A stretch of DNA of 64,000 nucleotides, from NCBI RefSeq assembly GCF_022682495.2, contig NC_071397.1, forward strand, positions 8,709,082 to 8,773,081, given 5' to 3'. Under the pieces are notes generated by a model that ran no database searches, was not told the DNA's origin, and saw nothing but the letters and a program-made list of their open reading frames with translations. Of the stretch, positions 53,660-64,000 are shown one piece after another. Position 1 is the stretch's first letter. Every line of letters begins with the position of its first letter. The translations under genes and the position numbers were made by a program. The stretch is from Desmodus rotundus. Lineage: Eukaryota > Chordata > Mammalia > Chiroptera > Phyllostomidae.

Positions 53660-53965
53660 TAACATTTTGGCTTTTTTCCACTTATTATGGTATAATTTAT
53701 TCCAGCAAAAGGCACAGGTTTAAAGTATGCAGCTCGATGAACTTTTACAGGTGCGCACCCCCATCGAGAGGCAGAACGCTTCCATTACCCTAGAAAATTC
53801 CGTCCAGGACTCTCCCTCAGAGGGACCCTCCAGTCTGAACTCCACCCCATGGCTGAGGCTCACCTGGCCTTGGACAGACATAAGGGCCACCGTGCAGGAT
53901 GTGGTCCTCTGTATCTTTTTGCAACATCAGCACTCTGCAAGTGGGAACACTGTTGGCGCAGGCTA
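53660..53965 (-). mobile_element. L1M 3'-UTR remnant, reverse orientation
   Basis: The TTATGGTATAATTTATTCCA start and GATGAACTTTTACAGGTGCG segment correspond to the reverse complement of old L1M 3' UTRs. Confidence 0.6.
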
Positions 53966-54626
53966 ACCAACCCCCGTTTGTGACGATTGAGACTGGGAAC
54001 AAGTAGTGAATTACAGGAGGAAGCTAAGGCTCCATAAGGGTGGCGCAGAGCAGGACCAGAACCCGGGATGAGCTCCACTCCACCACGCAGAGCAGAGCGC
54101 CTGCCGCTCCAGGACCCCCCAGTGCCGGGCACTGCAGTTGGCTGTGGCTCTGCGGGGAGGGGAGTGTAGACAGGGGCCTGATTTTGAATCTCTGTTGAAC
54201 ACAAGCAGGAGGTACGGAAGAGGAAAAGGAAGGAGGGGGAAGGTAAAGGGAAGCCACTGCTTAGTGGCCTCCAGTGCTCACCACTCAAGGCCCATCGGCC
54301 ACAGGTCCCAGCCCTATCCCACAGGAAAGGGTAGGACTGCCATCCCCGGCTGGTAGGCCTGTTGGCCCAGGGCAAGGCAAGGCAATTATGCAGCAAAGGG
54401 GGCAGCTTCAAAGGCAGCCACACATCAGAGAAGAGCCCATCCTGTCCCACAGAGTCCAGCTGGACCCTGGCATAAGGCCAGCCCCAAGGGGACTGCCACA
54501 GGGCCTTGAAGGACGGTGGGGACAGGGGACATGTAACTGAGGGAAGCATGCAGAGGAAAAACCAGAAAGGGCCTAGGGGTGTCCACCCGTGTGATGTACA
54601 CAGACACAGCCCAGCCACACATGCAA

Positions 54627-54658
<32 letters not shown>

Positions 54659-54704
54659 GTGCACACACACACACACGTGCACACACACACACACACACAC
54701 ACAC
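54627..54704 (+). repeat. Compound (TC)n(AC)n microsatellite with GTGC breaks
   Basis: TCTCTC followed by three AC blocks separated by GTGC, about 78 bases; likely polymorphic. It is the source of Val/Cys-rich spurious reading frames on the minus strand. Confidence 0.93.
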
Positions 54705-55014
54705 GAGATCCCTCACCCTGCCCCTCGGTGGGCAGCTGCCTTTCTCCTGGGCTGGGGTGGGGCACGAGGACTGAAAGCCCTCCTCTCCCTTGCTCCCCTG
54801 CACCCCCTCCTGGACACGCAGGCCACTTGAGTGCCCTGGCTACGTCCACACTGCTGTGTTCTCCAGTGGTTTTCTGGCCACCTACCAGTCTCCCCAGCTA
54901 CAAGGAAGCTTCCAGAGAAATCAGCTTTCTTCTTCAGAACCTCCACCCCTATCCCACCCCTCGGCCTTCCAAGAATGAGACTCAGGGCCCTCAGAGGTCG
55001 CTTGTCACTTGCTG

Positions 55015-55205
55015 AGTCCCCACCACGGGCCATGTGCTGCAGTTCGTTGGACCTACTGCCACATCACATCTGTCCTCCCCAAACGCCTCACGGGGCAAAG
55101 AGCACTTCTGGCAGATGAGAAAACCAAGACTCAAACAGTGACCTGCCCAAGGGCACACTTAGAACCCAGTGAAGTGAGGACACAAGCCCAGGTCTTAGGC
55201 GTGTG
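55015..55205 (-). repeat. MIR/L2-type remnant
   Basis: GCAGATGAGAAAACCAAGAC and ACCTGCCCAAGGGCACACTT. Confidence 0.65.
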
Positions 55206-55764
55206 ACCACCACGAGCTCCAGCGCAGGCGAGGAAACCAGGGCCCACAGGGAGGACCCACAGAGAGGCATTTCTGTGGCAGCCCAGCCTCTGCCTTTCCA
55301 TCCGCCGGCTGATTGGAGAGGGAAAGCTGGTGGCTGCTGGTGTGAGAGGACGCAGGCCCAGGGACGCAGGGAAGCACACAGCCACACACAGACTGGCTCC
55401 TGGCTCCCATCTGGGGGCTCGCTCCAAACCCAGCCCCAGTGCCGAGGCCACCCCACCCAGGCCTCCCTGCCCCTGCCCCTGCCCTGCTCTTCGGGCCTCC
55501 TCTCCTCCATCCCCCATCCCACCTGCCACAGCCTCTCCAGTCTCCCTGTGGCTTGGACACCGCAAACGTTTCGCTCCCTTTTTAAGAGTTCAATCTGCTT
55601 CTGAGTACTCTGAAAACAACCTCTTTGTAACGGAAGAATCCAGGCTTTGCTAAATAAAAGAAGACATTGGAAGAGGGGAGGGAAACACCTATGAGCTGAT
55701 AACACCAATCACACCAAGTTCACAGAAGGTGGTCTGTGAACTCTTATCTTCAGGTTCAAACCAA

Positions 55765-55890
55765 CAGGCCTTCATTATTACCTCGCAGAGCCTGGACTAC
55801 GCACGCAGGGGGCAGAGGGAGCGACTGAAGCACAGAGAGGCTGACAGCTTGCCCAGGGACACAGAGCTGGTAGGCGGTGGAACTGGGGCA
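55765..55890 (-). repeat. MIR SINE fragment
   Basis: GACTGAAGCACAGAGAGGCT and AGCTTGCCCAGGGACACAGA. Confidence 0.65.
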
Positions 55891-56234
55891 CCTGGTCAGG
55901 GGGTCCGAGCACCCACCCTCTGCCTGCACAGGCTCAGGGGGGCACCCCCTGCAGCGTCTGTCGGGAGGGGCCTGATAAGGCAGGGAAGAGGTCTTAAGCC
56001 CTTTAGTAGAAAGCCCTGGGCTAGGAAGGTGGAGCTAGGCTCTGACCCACTCAGCCCTGACCTCTTCCAGCACTATTCCCCATTCAGTCCCTCCCTCCCC
56101 TCAAGGCACCGCCTCCCCTCCCCAGAGCCGCACCTGCATTCCCTGACAGCTGGGACCCATCCCTCACCCTTCCCCTCGGGCACACCTGGTCCTTCAGAGC
56201 CTGCACCCAGGCACACAGCTGGGTTCGGTGGGAA

Positions 56235-56410
56235 GGGCTGGACACTGGACACTGACAGACCAGAGTTCGAGTCCGGCTTCGACGCTTACCAGCTCTGTGA
56301 CTCAGGACAGATCCTTAACCTCTCAGAGCCTCAGTTCCCCCATCTATGAAATAGGATGGCTCCTCCTTCAGAGCAGGTGAGGGGACCAAGGGGGCCGAAG
56401 TGGGCGACAT
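56235..56410 (+). repeat. MIR SINE, well preserved
   Basis: ACAGACCAGAGTTCGAGTCC, CTTAACCTCTCAGAGCCTCA and CCCCCATCTATGAAATAGG. Confidence 0.85.
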
Positions 56411-56539
56411 GCCTGGCACCTAGGAGGTGGTCTGAGAGTGTGCGTTAGTTCCCTGGCTGGGGAAGCAGCCTCCATCTGGATGGAGTTTAGACAGGAGAGG
56501 GCCTTTTAAGTCCTCGCCACTCACAGCATGACCCCGACG

Positions 56540-56640
56540 TCACGCCCCCTGGGAGCTGGTTAGAAATGCAGACTCTCAGGCCTCCCTCGGCCTAGCCCTA
56601 CCGCTGCAGGGCCTGCACTTCACTGCCGCATCCTGGCAGA
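56540..56640 (+). repeat. MER5-like DNA transposon fragment
   Basis: GGGAGCTGGTTAGAAATGCA and GACTCTCAGGCCTCC match the common MER5-type internal segment. Diverged and partial. Confidence 0.5.
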
Positions 56641-56649
56641 TGTGTGGGC

Positions 56650-59600
56650 CGTCGGTCACTCCACTGGCAGCCTTCCGGAGGTTCGGACACCTGGTTCCAA
56701 GCATGAACATTGGTGACAGGCGGGAGGAGAGAGCAGGGAGGTATAGGCTCCTGGTGGAGTGACATACTTTAGGGTCAGGCAGGGCCCTTCTGAGCCCCAC
56801 CGTGACCCTGAGCAAACAGCCCTGACTCTCGGGCCTAGGAACCAAGGTGGAGACGGGAATACAGGGCTCCAGGCCAGCTCCGCGCTGGGCGCTCACTGGG
56901 TACAGAGCGGGGACGGTCCAGGCCTGTGGGGAAACGGCCTGGAAGCTGACGTGGCTACCAGTGGAAAGGCAGCTGAGACAGGCCATGTGAGACACTCCCG
57001 TGCACACACACCATTGCACACACATGTACACTTACCATCCCATACACACCGCCTGGGGACCTTCCTGCCCTAAGGGCAGCTCCAGCAGAGGGCAGGCGAC
57101 CTTGGGACAGAGTGTGCCCCTGTAGCTGGCCTGGGAGAACATGCTTTCCTCCACGCTGCTCCGCCCCTCCCTCTCACCTCCCTAAGCCCCAGACCCACCG
57201 AGCAATGAGAAACCCAAGGCCTGCTCACTTGAGGCTGACAAGGACCCACATTTTAACGGGTCACCTGCAATGTGCCTGCTGACCGACCCCACCCTGTGCC
57301 TGAAACCCACCACCCCAGGTTGCTGGGGGGTAAAAAGCAGGGTGAAGGGAGCGCTGACGTCCACGTCCCCCTGAGAGGCAGCAGCGCCCAGTGGACGCTG
57401 TGCGCGTCTCCCCCCAGCACACACAGAACAGGAGCAAAGCCCAGCGTCTCCCGACCACCTTGCTGCAGGGTGGGGGCAGAGAGCCCTGTCCACCCTCCCT
57501 ACAGTCGGGTGACAGACCTTCAGTTCGGAAACACGCACCCCTAAAGTGGGGCTAGAACCCCAAGCAGGCCTAGGATGCCCCCAAACGAACCATGGACAAG
57601 GAGGGTCAGTTGGGGCTGCCGCGGGGTATGTGATGTCATGGGTCCTGGAAAGGCCCTCGGCCCCAAAATATCTCCCCCCGGGGCCGGAAATCCCTCCCAA
57701 CCCTTTGAGAGTCACTGCCGGGAGAGGCTCCCACCTGAAGCTCTTGTCAGCTAACACCCCTGGGAGAGGCAGCTGACAGCTGGCCTGCGGGGGTGGGCAG
57801 AAGGCGGGCGGGGGGTGGTGAGCCCAGATGGGCAGCCCTCAACGCTGGTGACCACGGCCTGGCCTGGCCAGTGCTGCCCCGCTCGTGAGCTCCGAGCTCC
57901 CACCGGGAGGGGGCACTGCCCTCCCAACCTCCCGAAGACTGGTTCCCCAGAAGCCAGTTCTCTTGGCCAGCGAGGGGAGGCTCACAGTGGGAGGGGCCTT
58001 AAGCACCCCACCCCTCACATACATTCCAGGGGAAATCAAGTCCTGTCCTAACAATCCCCTTGAGGAAGGCAAAGTGCTGGCCACCGGGAGGGGCTGGGAG
58101 CCCTGAGAGAAGGGAGGTGGAGGGTGGGAGGGGGAATTAACCAGGTTCCAAAATAGCACAGTTGGTTCTGCCTCGCTTCACCCTGTGCAATGTCTGGCAG
58201 CTTCTGCTTTCGGTCTGACTCACGCCTGGTCGGGGCAGGACAGGGCGGCCATGGCAGGCAGAGGCCTCTGGGTAATCACAGGCTTCTTCCCTCACTACAT
58301 GGGCCTACGGCCGGCCTCCTGCCCTGGCCTGCCTCTGAGCTGGGCTTCCGGGAATAGCCATTAGTGGCACAAAACCCCAGAGCTGCCCCCTGGGTCCTAT
58401 CTGGCCCTCACCCACCCGGCGCTTCCCCAGTCACGGCAGGTGCCCCAGCCCCAGAACTTGGGTTTACTCCTGCCCTGCCTGGGTACACTCCGCTGTACCC
58501 CCCCATTTCCATGGGAAGTCAAAGGAGACCTGCTCTGAAGACCAACCACTCCCCCATTCCCAGGAGAAATTACCCACCACCCAAAGGAATGACGGAGCTG
58601 CTCCCAGACATGAGAGAAACGGCCTTACTCTCGAAATGCACACAGCAGCTCATGCACCTATTTTTTCTGTCCTTAAACTATACAAGCAACACGGTGCCCT
58701 TGGCCAGACAGAGAGGAACCGAGCGCCCTGGGTTTCCTGCACGTTGGGTGGGGAGGAGCATCAGCAACCTCGCTCTCCCCTTTCATGATCTCAAACCTCC
58801 TCCTCCCCAGCTTCTCCCTTAGGAGGCAGCTGCCTTATATTCACTCTTCCCGGATCAAAGATGCGGAAGCCCCAGCCTGAGACTCCAAGGAGAGCCTTAT
58901 CATCAACTCCGCCTCCCGGTCCCTGGGCAGACCTTCCCCGTCCTCCTCCCAGCCCTCACACCAACACTCCTGCCCCAGATAAGTACAGCCACCTTTCTAT
59001 CCAAGTGGGGCAGGTACAGGGTAGCTGTGAGCTCTGCCAGCGCCGGCCCTGCCCACGGGCTGGGGAATAGATGCCACTAGTCAGTAGGGGGAGGACGTCA
59101 GAGGTAACGAAGTTGGCCGCACAGGCAGACACGCTCCTGCCCTCCGCCACCCTGGCACGCACACCCTGACCAGACCTGGTTTGAAAGTGAAAACATCAAG
59201 GGGAGAGGCTGTGGGTGGTGGCTAGAGAGATGAGTCGAAGCGAAGGGACCGGGATTTGGCCTGTCTGCCTTCGTAGCCCGACGAGGAGCTTTCAGTGTGA
59301 ATGCACCAGCCTGACACAGCACCTGCCCCATCCCTGTTGTCTGCCCCTCCCCATCCCCCACACCAGAAGCCATTACATACACTCCACTTCCTGCTCTTAA
59401 CTCTTCCCATGTCCTCCGCCCCAGAAGGCATGAGACTGAACAGCATGAGTCTGGTGGGGGGCGGGGGGGCAGGTACCAGGCAGAGCCTTCACCAGGGACA
59501 AAGAAGTGTGCCCTTGAATAAACTGACCCCCCTGCCCGTGAATTGCATCCTGTTCCCCAGAGAGACACAGAAGGAGGGCACTGGAAGGCTCAGTTCTGAC

Positions 59601-60950
59601 TGACCGAAAGGCAGCCGCGGACCTAGCGGCCCCAGGAAGGGAAGAGGCAGAGGCGGTGAGGGAAAGAAAAAGGAAGTCAGAGAAACCGCGACAATCACAG
59701 TCTCCAGTCTCGGGACACTAGAGCCGGGAGGGGACTGAAGGCAGCTCCAGCCTGCGTGCACGGCGAAGTTCACTGCCTGGGGCAGGCCCTGAAATGGGCC
59801 GCCAGTGTGCGGCACACAGCAAGGACACTCGCGCCGGGACCCTTCCTCTCCGGTGAATGCCTGGAGGGGTCTGACAGCCCCGCTTTTCTCTGCGGCACCT
59901 GGCACGTAGTACCAGACGGGGAGGGTCTGCCCAGAGAAGCTGGGGAGGGGGTGGCAGCTTCACGGGCATGGAGAGAAGGGAGCTGTGGGAAGAGGGCTTG
60001 ACAAGAGCCACGCCCCAAGGGACCAGCCAGACCACCAGGCCTGGGGTCAGTGAGCTCAGCAGAGGCTGTCGGGGCCCCAGCCACACCCCCAGGGCACGCC
60101 CAGGCAGCCGGCCCCCCTGAGCCTTTCAGCTGCCAGCACTGGCATCTGTGCCAGAGCCAGCCGGGGCAGCACCTTGCCCACCCCCAGCACCCCTCAGCCA
60201 AACAATAAGGGGGGTGAGCGAATAAACAGCCCGTCCCCTCACCCCACCCCACTTTGGGTAACTCTAAAGCTCTGTCTACAGAGGTCCCCAAGGAGACTGG
60301 GCCTCAGGTACCCACAGCAGTCACTGTTCCCTAACACACATTGTATTGGCTTCCTTCCCTCCCGTCTCACTAGCCTACCCACTACTGGTGCTTCCTGGTC
60401 ACCTCCCAAGTAAAACGACCTGTACTCACAGCCTTGGGTCGATCGGTGAGGCCTGAGGAGGCAGCTTAGACCTGAAATGAGGAGCTAACTCTAACGCTTA
60501 GAAAGAAAGGCCAACAAAGGGGCCAGAGTGAAACAGGGGCTAGCAGCCTGTGGAGAAGCAGGGGTGTGAGAGCCCAGTCCCTGGAGGAGACTGGTGAAGC
60601 TGGGCGCTGCGGCCAAGTGTACCTAGAATCCCCCACCTGTGGGAGGCAAGACCTCCCTGGGAAGCGGAGTTGGTAAGATGGAGATGAAACAGGACGTGCC
60701 AAGGCTACAAGTTACATGATGAACACGCCTCCATTCCAGGGGTGGTGGCGGCAACCTGAGGTTACAGGTGGCAAATGCCAGTAAGACGAGAAGCCCAGCA
60801 TTGCCTCCCACCCCCAGGCTGCAACTAGGACTACGGGGCTCCAGCACTCCAGAACCGTGCTGTGCCCATTCGCTCGGCAGCACGGCTGTCATGCTCCACG
60901 CTTGGAACGAGGCCCTGGGCACCCCAAGGAAGGCAGTTTGACCCCCACGC
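56650..60950. other. TFEB intron, 4.3 kb with no recognised element
   Basis: GC-rich with scattered CA runs near 57000 and no clear SINE or LINE. A non-coding alternative first exon of TFEB could hide here, but nothing in the sequence identifies one. Confidence 0.45.
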
Positions 60951-60954
60951 TGAC

Positions 60955-61135
60955 AGCACGGGTTTTGAAGCAGGTACAGCTGAATCCGGCGTCTGCGGCT
61001 CACGGCCTGCATGACCTTCAGCAGCCTGACTTCACGGGGTCCCAGTCTCCTCCCAATGATGTCCATCTCGGAGAGCTTCCGTGCGGGTTCGAGGTAGAAC
61101 ATCTAATACAGGTGCTCCATAAATATTTGATAGAT
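60955..61135 (+). repeat. MIR SINE, diverged
   Basis: GCAGGTACAGCTGAATCCGG at the start and ACAGGTGCTCCATAAATATT at the end. Confidence 0.55.
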
Positions 61136-61139
61136 GTAT

Positions 61140-63090
61140 GAGTGAGTGCATAGATATAATAGCTATATGGGTGAATATAATGCATGGATGGCCGGGCGCA
61201 TGGATTACTGCATGGGTGGGTGCACAGACGGACAGATGGATGGCTATTGGAAAGGAGATCAAAGAGAGCAGCAGTTGTCTGCAGTCTGAGCCCCATCTGG
61301 TTAAATACCCCTTTCTGCTAAATTTAACCACAAGAACATGAAGGCCCATCACTCTAATTCGTCTGTGAGAGAAGTCTGTACCTCCACTTATCAGGTTGAC
61401 AAATGCAAAGTGAGATCCTCCTATTGAGCTTCAGATGCATTATTGGGGGAGGTGTAGGGCTATGTCAGGACAGAGGGCATCGCCTGGCTCAGTCACCATC
61501 ACACCCGTTCCCACTGTGTGGTCCCACCATGTGGTCCCACCATGGCTGTATCCCTTCCCCCTCAAGTTCAACTCCACCCAACCCCTGCGCCAGGGAAGGT
61601 GGGTTAGGGCCAGGGAGAGGAAGGGGAAGCTGAACCAAAGCAGGGCAGGGGAAACAAGACCAGCCAGCTGAGCAGAGGAAGCCAGGGACAGAGTATGGAT
61701 ATGTGGGATGGGGTGAGCAGGGTTCCGAGAGAAGGGAGTGAAGAGCAGATTGAAGCAAAGAGCACTGTCTTTGTTGAAATGGAGAAAGAAAATAGCCCCG
61801 GGGGAGCAAAGGAGCAGAAGCCAAATGGACAGAGCAACAAACGAATGTGATTCCTGGCTCCATCACCCCCAGCGGCTCCCCATGTTCCCCAGAAAAAGTC
61901 CAAACTCCATAGTCCGGCTTTCAAGGCATCCAGGCTCCCTCCCCTCCCCAAACATGCCTTGGGCTCAGCCCAGGGGCCTCCTCCCCCAACACAGTCTGGG
62001 CCTCCAGATGCTCCTCCTGTCCCATCCGCCTTGCAAGGACTGTCCAATCTCCGCTCGTCTCTGGTGGCCCTCCGACGTGCCCGTCACTGTAGCCTTGGGC
62101 GGAGAGTGTGCACCGGTGGAAGGAGTGGCAGAAACAGAAAAGATGAGCCTGACCGGAGTGGGGAAGGAGATAAGGGTCCAGGCTGGGGTGAGGGGGGCAC
62201 AGCCTCTGGGTCCCCTTCCAGCTTCTCTCTTTCCCACCTGTCCCCACAGCCCAGCCCTGGCACTACGCAATCCGTGGTCACTGCAGAATGCCCTGTTTGC
62301 TGAGAAGGCTGAGGTGGCACAGAAGGAGGGAACCAGGCCTCACATCCAGGACAGAGAGGGGACATGGAGGGTGGGCTGAGGAAAAGAGAAGCGCTTCAGC
62401 TCTGCCAGCCCCAGGGGGTCAGGGCTCATGGAGCAGATGAGCGGAGCACAGAAACTGAGAAGGGGGCAGACCCCATAAAGTTGTGCCTGGGCACCCTCCA
62501 TCACGGTCTGAGGGGCATGGGTACAAGGCAGAGATGGGTCCCCATTGCTGCCCAGAGCTGGCTACCCCCTTGACAGGCTCCCTGGCCTCAGAGGCCCCTC
62601 CAAGCTGGGAAACCCAAGGCGATGGACCAGCTCAGGACAGAACCTCAAAATAGAAACCACCAGAGCCTAGCATCCCTGCCTGCAGGGAGGTCTAGGTTGA
62701 GGAAGGGGGTGGGGCATCCCCGCCAGCCAGTGGGACACTGGGAAAGAGGGCGAGGGTCCAGGTCCAAGCCCTGGCCACACCTCACCTCCACTTTCCTGTG
62801 CCCTCCCAAGGAACACAGAGGATATACAGTATGGGTGGTGCAGGGAAACTGAGGCACAGAGCCGCACGCCAGCTCTGGAGACTTGCTCTGCTGGCCTAAC
62901 CCTCAGTGTCATCCTTGAAAATTAACCACTGCGCTTCACACAAGCACCCGGGGACCCTACAGTTCCAGGGTTGGCGCCCTTCCACCCTGGGGACGTAAAC
63001 TTTCTGGAAAGCGGCCTGTCTCGGTCCCCAAAGTTGGGCTGCCTTTTCCTGAATTCTGCCCTGGAGGCTGGGTGTGCAGCACGCATGGGA
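61140..63090. other. TFEB intron stretch with no recognised element
   Basis: Contains a decayed ATGGATGG-like stretch (about 61180-61250) and a 13-bp tandem duplication (61518); otherwise nothing recognised. Confidence 0.5.
61518..61543 (+). repeat. 13-bp tandem duplication
   Basis: GTGGTCCCACCAT is present twice in tandem without change. Confidence 0.9.
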
Positions 63091-63094
63091 GCAG

Positions 63095-63260
63095 TGCCAA
63101 GCACAGGCTCTGCACCAGGGCAGTCTGGGCCCAACCCCGCCACTGCTGTTTGCCGGCTGGGTGGCCTTGGGCAAATCACCGAAGCCCCTTGTTGCCTCGG
63201 TTTCCTCACCGGAAGGGGGATAATGCTCCTTGCTCTTGTACCTCATAGTTGATGAGAGAA
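63095..63260 (+). repeat. MIR SINE remnant
   Basis: GGGTGGCCTTGGGCAAATCA, TTGCCTCGGTTTCCTCACCG and GGGGATAATGCTCCTTGC. Confidence 0.8.
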
Positions 63261-64000
63261 ACAAATATATTCCTTTGGCTCCTCAAGTATCTGAATGGCC
63301 CCTCCACTCAGGATACACAGTCCCCTCTGCTCCCTCCTCACCAGGGGCCCAGTGGCTCAGGCCCTGGCAAGGGGCTGCTAAGGAGCTGACGGAGCCACTG
63401 CCGTCGATAGAGCTGGTGCCAGGCCCGTCGCAGGCACGGGGCCGGGGTGTACAATGGGGCTGTGTGTGCGCCCAGCGTTACCCTGGAGCAGAGCTGGGCA
63501 GGCCGGCGTCTGGGGTCAGGCCAGGAATTCATTTCCCTGGAGAGGGCCTCCCCACCCCCTCCCAGGCTGCACAGCCCTGTGGGGGAGGCAGACACCACCC
63601 TACCCCCAGCGATCCCAGGCAGTAGAATGGGAACATGCCCGGTGGCAGGCACGGGGAAATAGGGATTCCTGAGTCCAGCTGCCGACCTGGACTGCTCACT
63701 TGTGAGGCATTTTGGTCCCATTAAGTAATCTGGGGCTGTGGCCTTCCCTGGGGGCAAAGGGATGATGAAGTCTGTGGAGTGGGTGCAAAAAAAGTCTGCT
63801 GGGAACCCCTCCCCAGGGAGAGGGGCTCACTCCTCACTCCCCAGCTTGTTGGGGCCCTGGGCTTGGCACTGGGGCACCAGAGTGGCCTGAGAGGAGCTGG
63901 CTCACTCCCCAGGGGAATGAGTCACCAGTCGGCTGCAGCCAGGATGGCAGGGAGATGGTGGGCAGGTGGAGCCTCTCCCTTCCCTCCTTGGCAGGTCTTC
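63261..64000. other. Window end, no recognised element
   Basis: GC-rich DNA of the TFEB intron; no exon, repeat or clear regulatory site seen. Confidence 0.5.

Larger units (their letters stand above)
45597..64000 (-). other. TFEB: TFEB long 5' intron (partial)
   Basis: Everything beyond the first coding exon to the end of the window should be the long 5' intron of TFEB, as the human gene extends tens of kilobases upstream through alternative non-coding first exons. The sequence shows MIR and L1 remnants, one VES SINE and an E-box at 48571, but no recognised exon or neighbouring gene. Confidence 0.7.

Noticed and set aside
53860..54849. 329-codon open frame on the minus strand
   Set aside because: It runs through an L1 remnant and a CA microsatellite (Val/Cys repeats), shows no domain, and lies inside the TFEB intron; treated as chance.
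45597..64000. Alternative first exon or promoter of TFEB
   Set aside because: No recognisable non-coding exon could be identified by eye; donor-like GTGAG/GTAAG sites are too common to support a call.
1..64000. CRISPR arrays, bacterial operons, viral genes, toxin genes
   Set aside because: Spliced mammalian genes and SINE/LINE repeats throughout; no direct-repeat/spacer array, no viral open frame, and only short LTR-like fragments.

Overview
This window is mammalian nuclear DNA, most probably from a bat. Seven tRNA-derived SINEs of the VES type (ending in a CT-rich block and a short A/T-rich tail), L1 3' ends of several ages, and an ORF1-only L1 (HAL1-like) element together point to Chiroptera. 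No Helitron or young hAT/piggyBac copies, which are common in vespertilionid bats, were recognised, so a non-vespertilionid yangochiropteran is a reasonable guess. The two protein-coding genes have split exons with GT/AG borders, and their order and orientation match human chromosome 6p21.1 (MDFI, then TFEB pointing back towards it). Layout: positions 1-10075 hold MDFI (+ strand). The window opens on the last 6 bases of its first coding exon; three further coding exons (3366-3548, 6516-6740, 9204-9460) complete the reading frame, giving 222 complete residues plus a split one, exactly the human length from Pro25 onward. A 3' UTR with a 24-base C run and an AATAAA at 10050 follow. Positions 10076-39084 form a gene-free intergenic interval of about 29 kb. 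It holds a dense repeat block (16.2-30.5 kb: L1 3' ends, VES SINEs, and a HAL1 nested in an older L1) and several AT-rich islands packed with TAAT/ATTA homeodomain-type cores in otherwise GC-rich DNA, which look like conserved enhancers. Positions 39085-45596 hold all eight coding exons of TFEB (- strand), adding up to an uninterrupted 478-residue protein. Positions 45597-64000 are the first part of the long 5' intron of TFEB; no non-coding first exon could be recognised there. How the genes work: MDFI (I-mfa) is a Cys-rich cytoplasmic inhibitor of myogenic bHLH factors; TFEB is the MiT/TFE bHLH-leucine-zipper master regulator of lysosome and autophagy genes. They are neighbours by ancestral synteny, not as a functional operon. 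The most unusual points are: the HAL1-like insertion with a perfect 12-base target-site duplication inside L1 ORF2, which appears to carry a 3' transduction; two differences in the conserved acidic/activation exon of TFEB (one missing Asp, and Cys where Arg is expected); perfect 32-base inverted arms inside old repeats; and the homeodomain-core clusters between the genes. Family names and comparisons with human and mouse proteins come from memory, without alignment.
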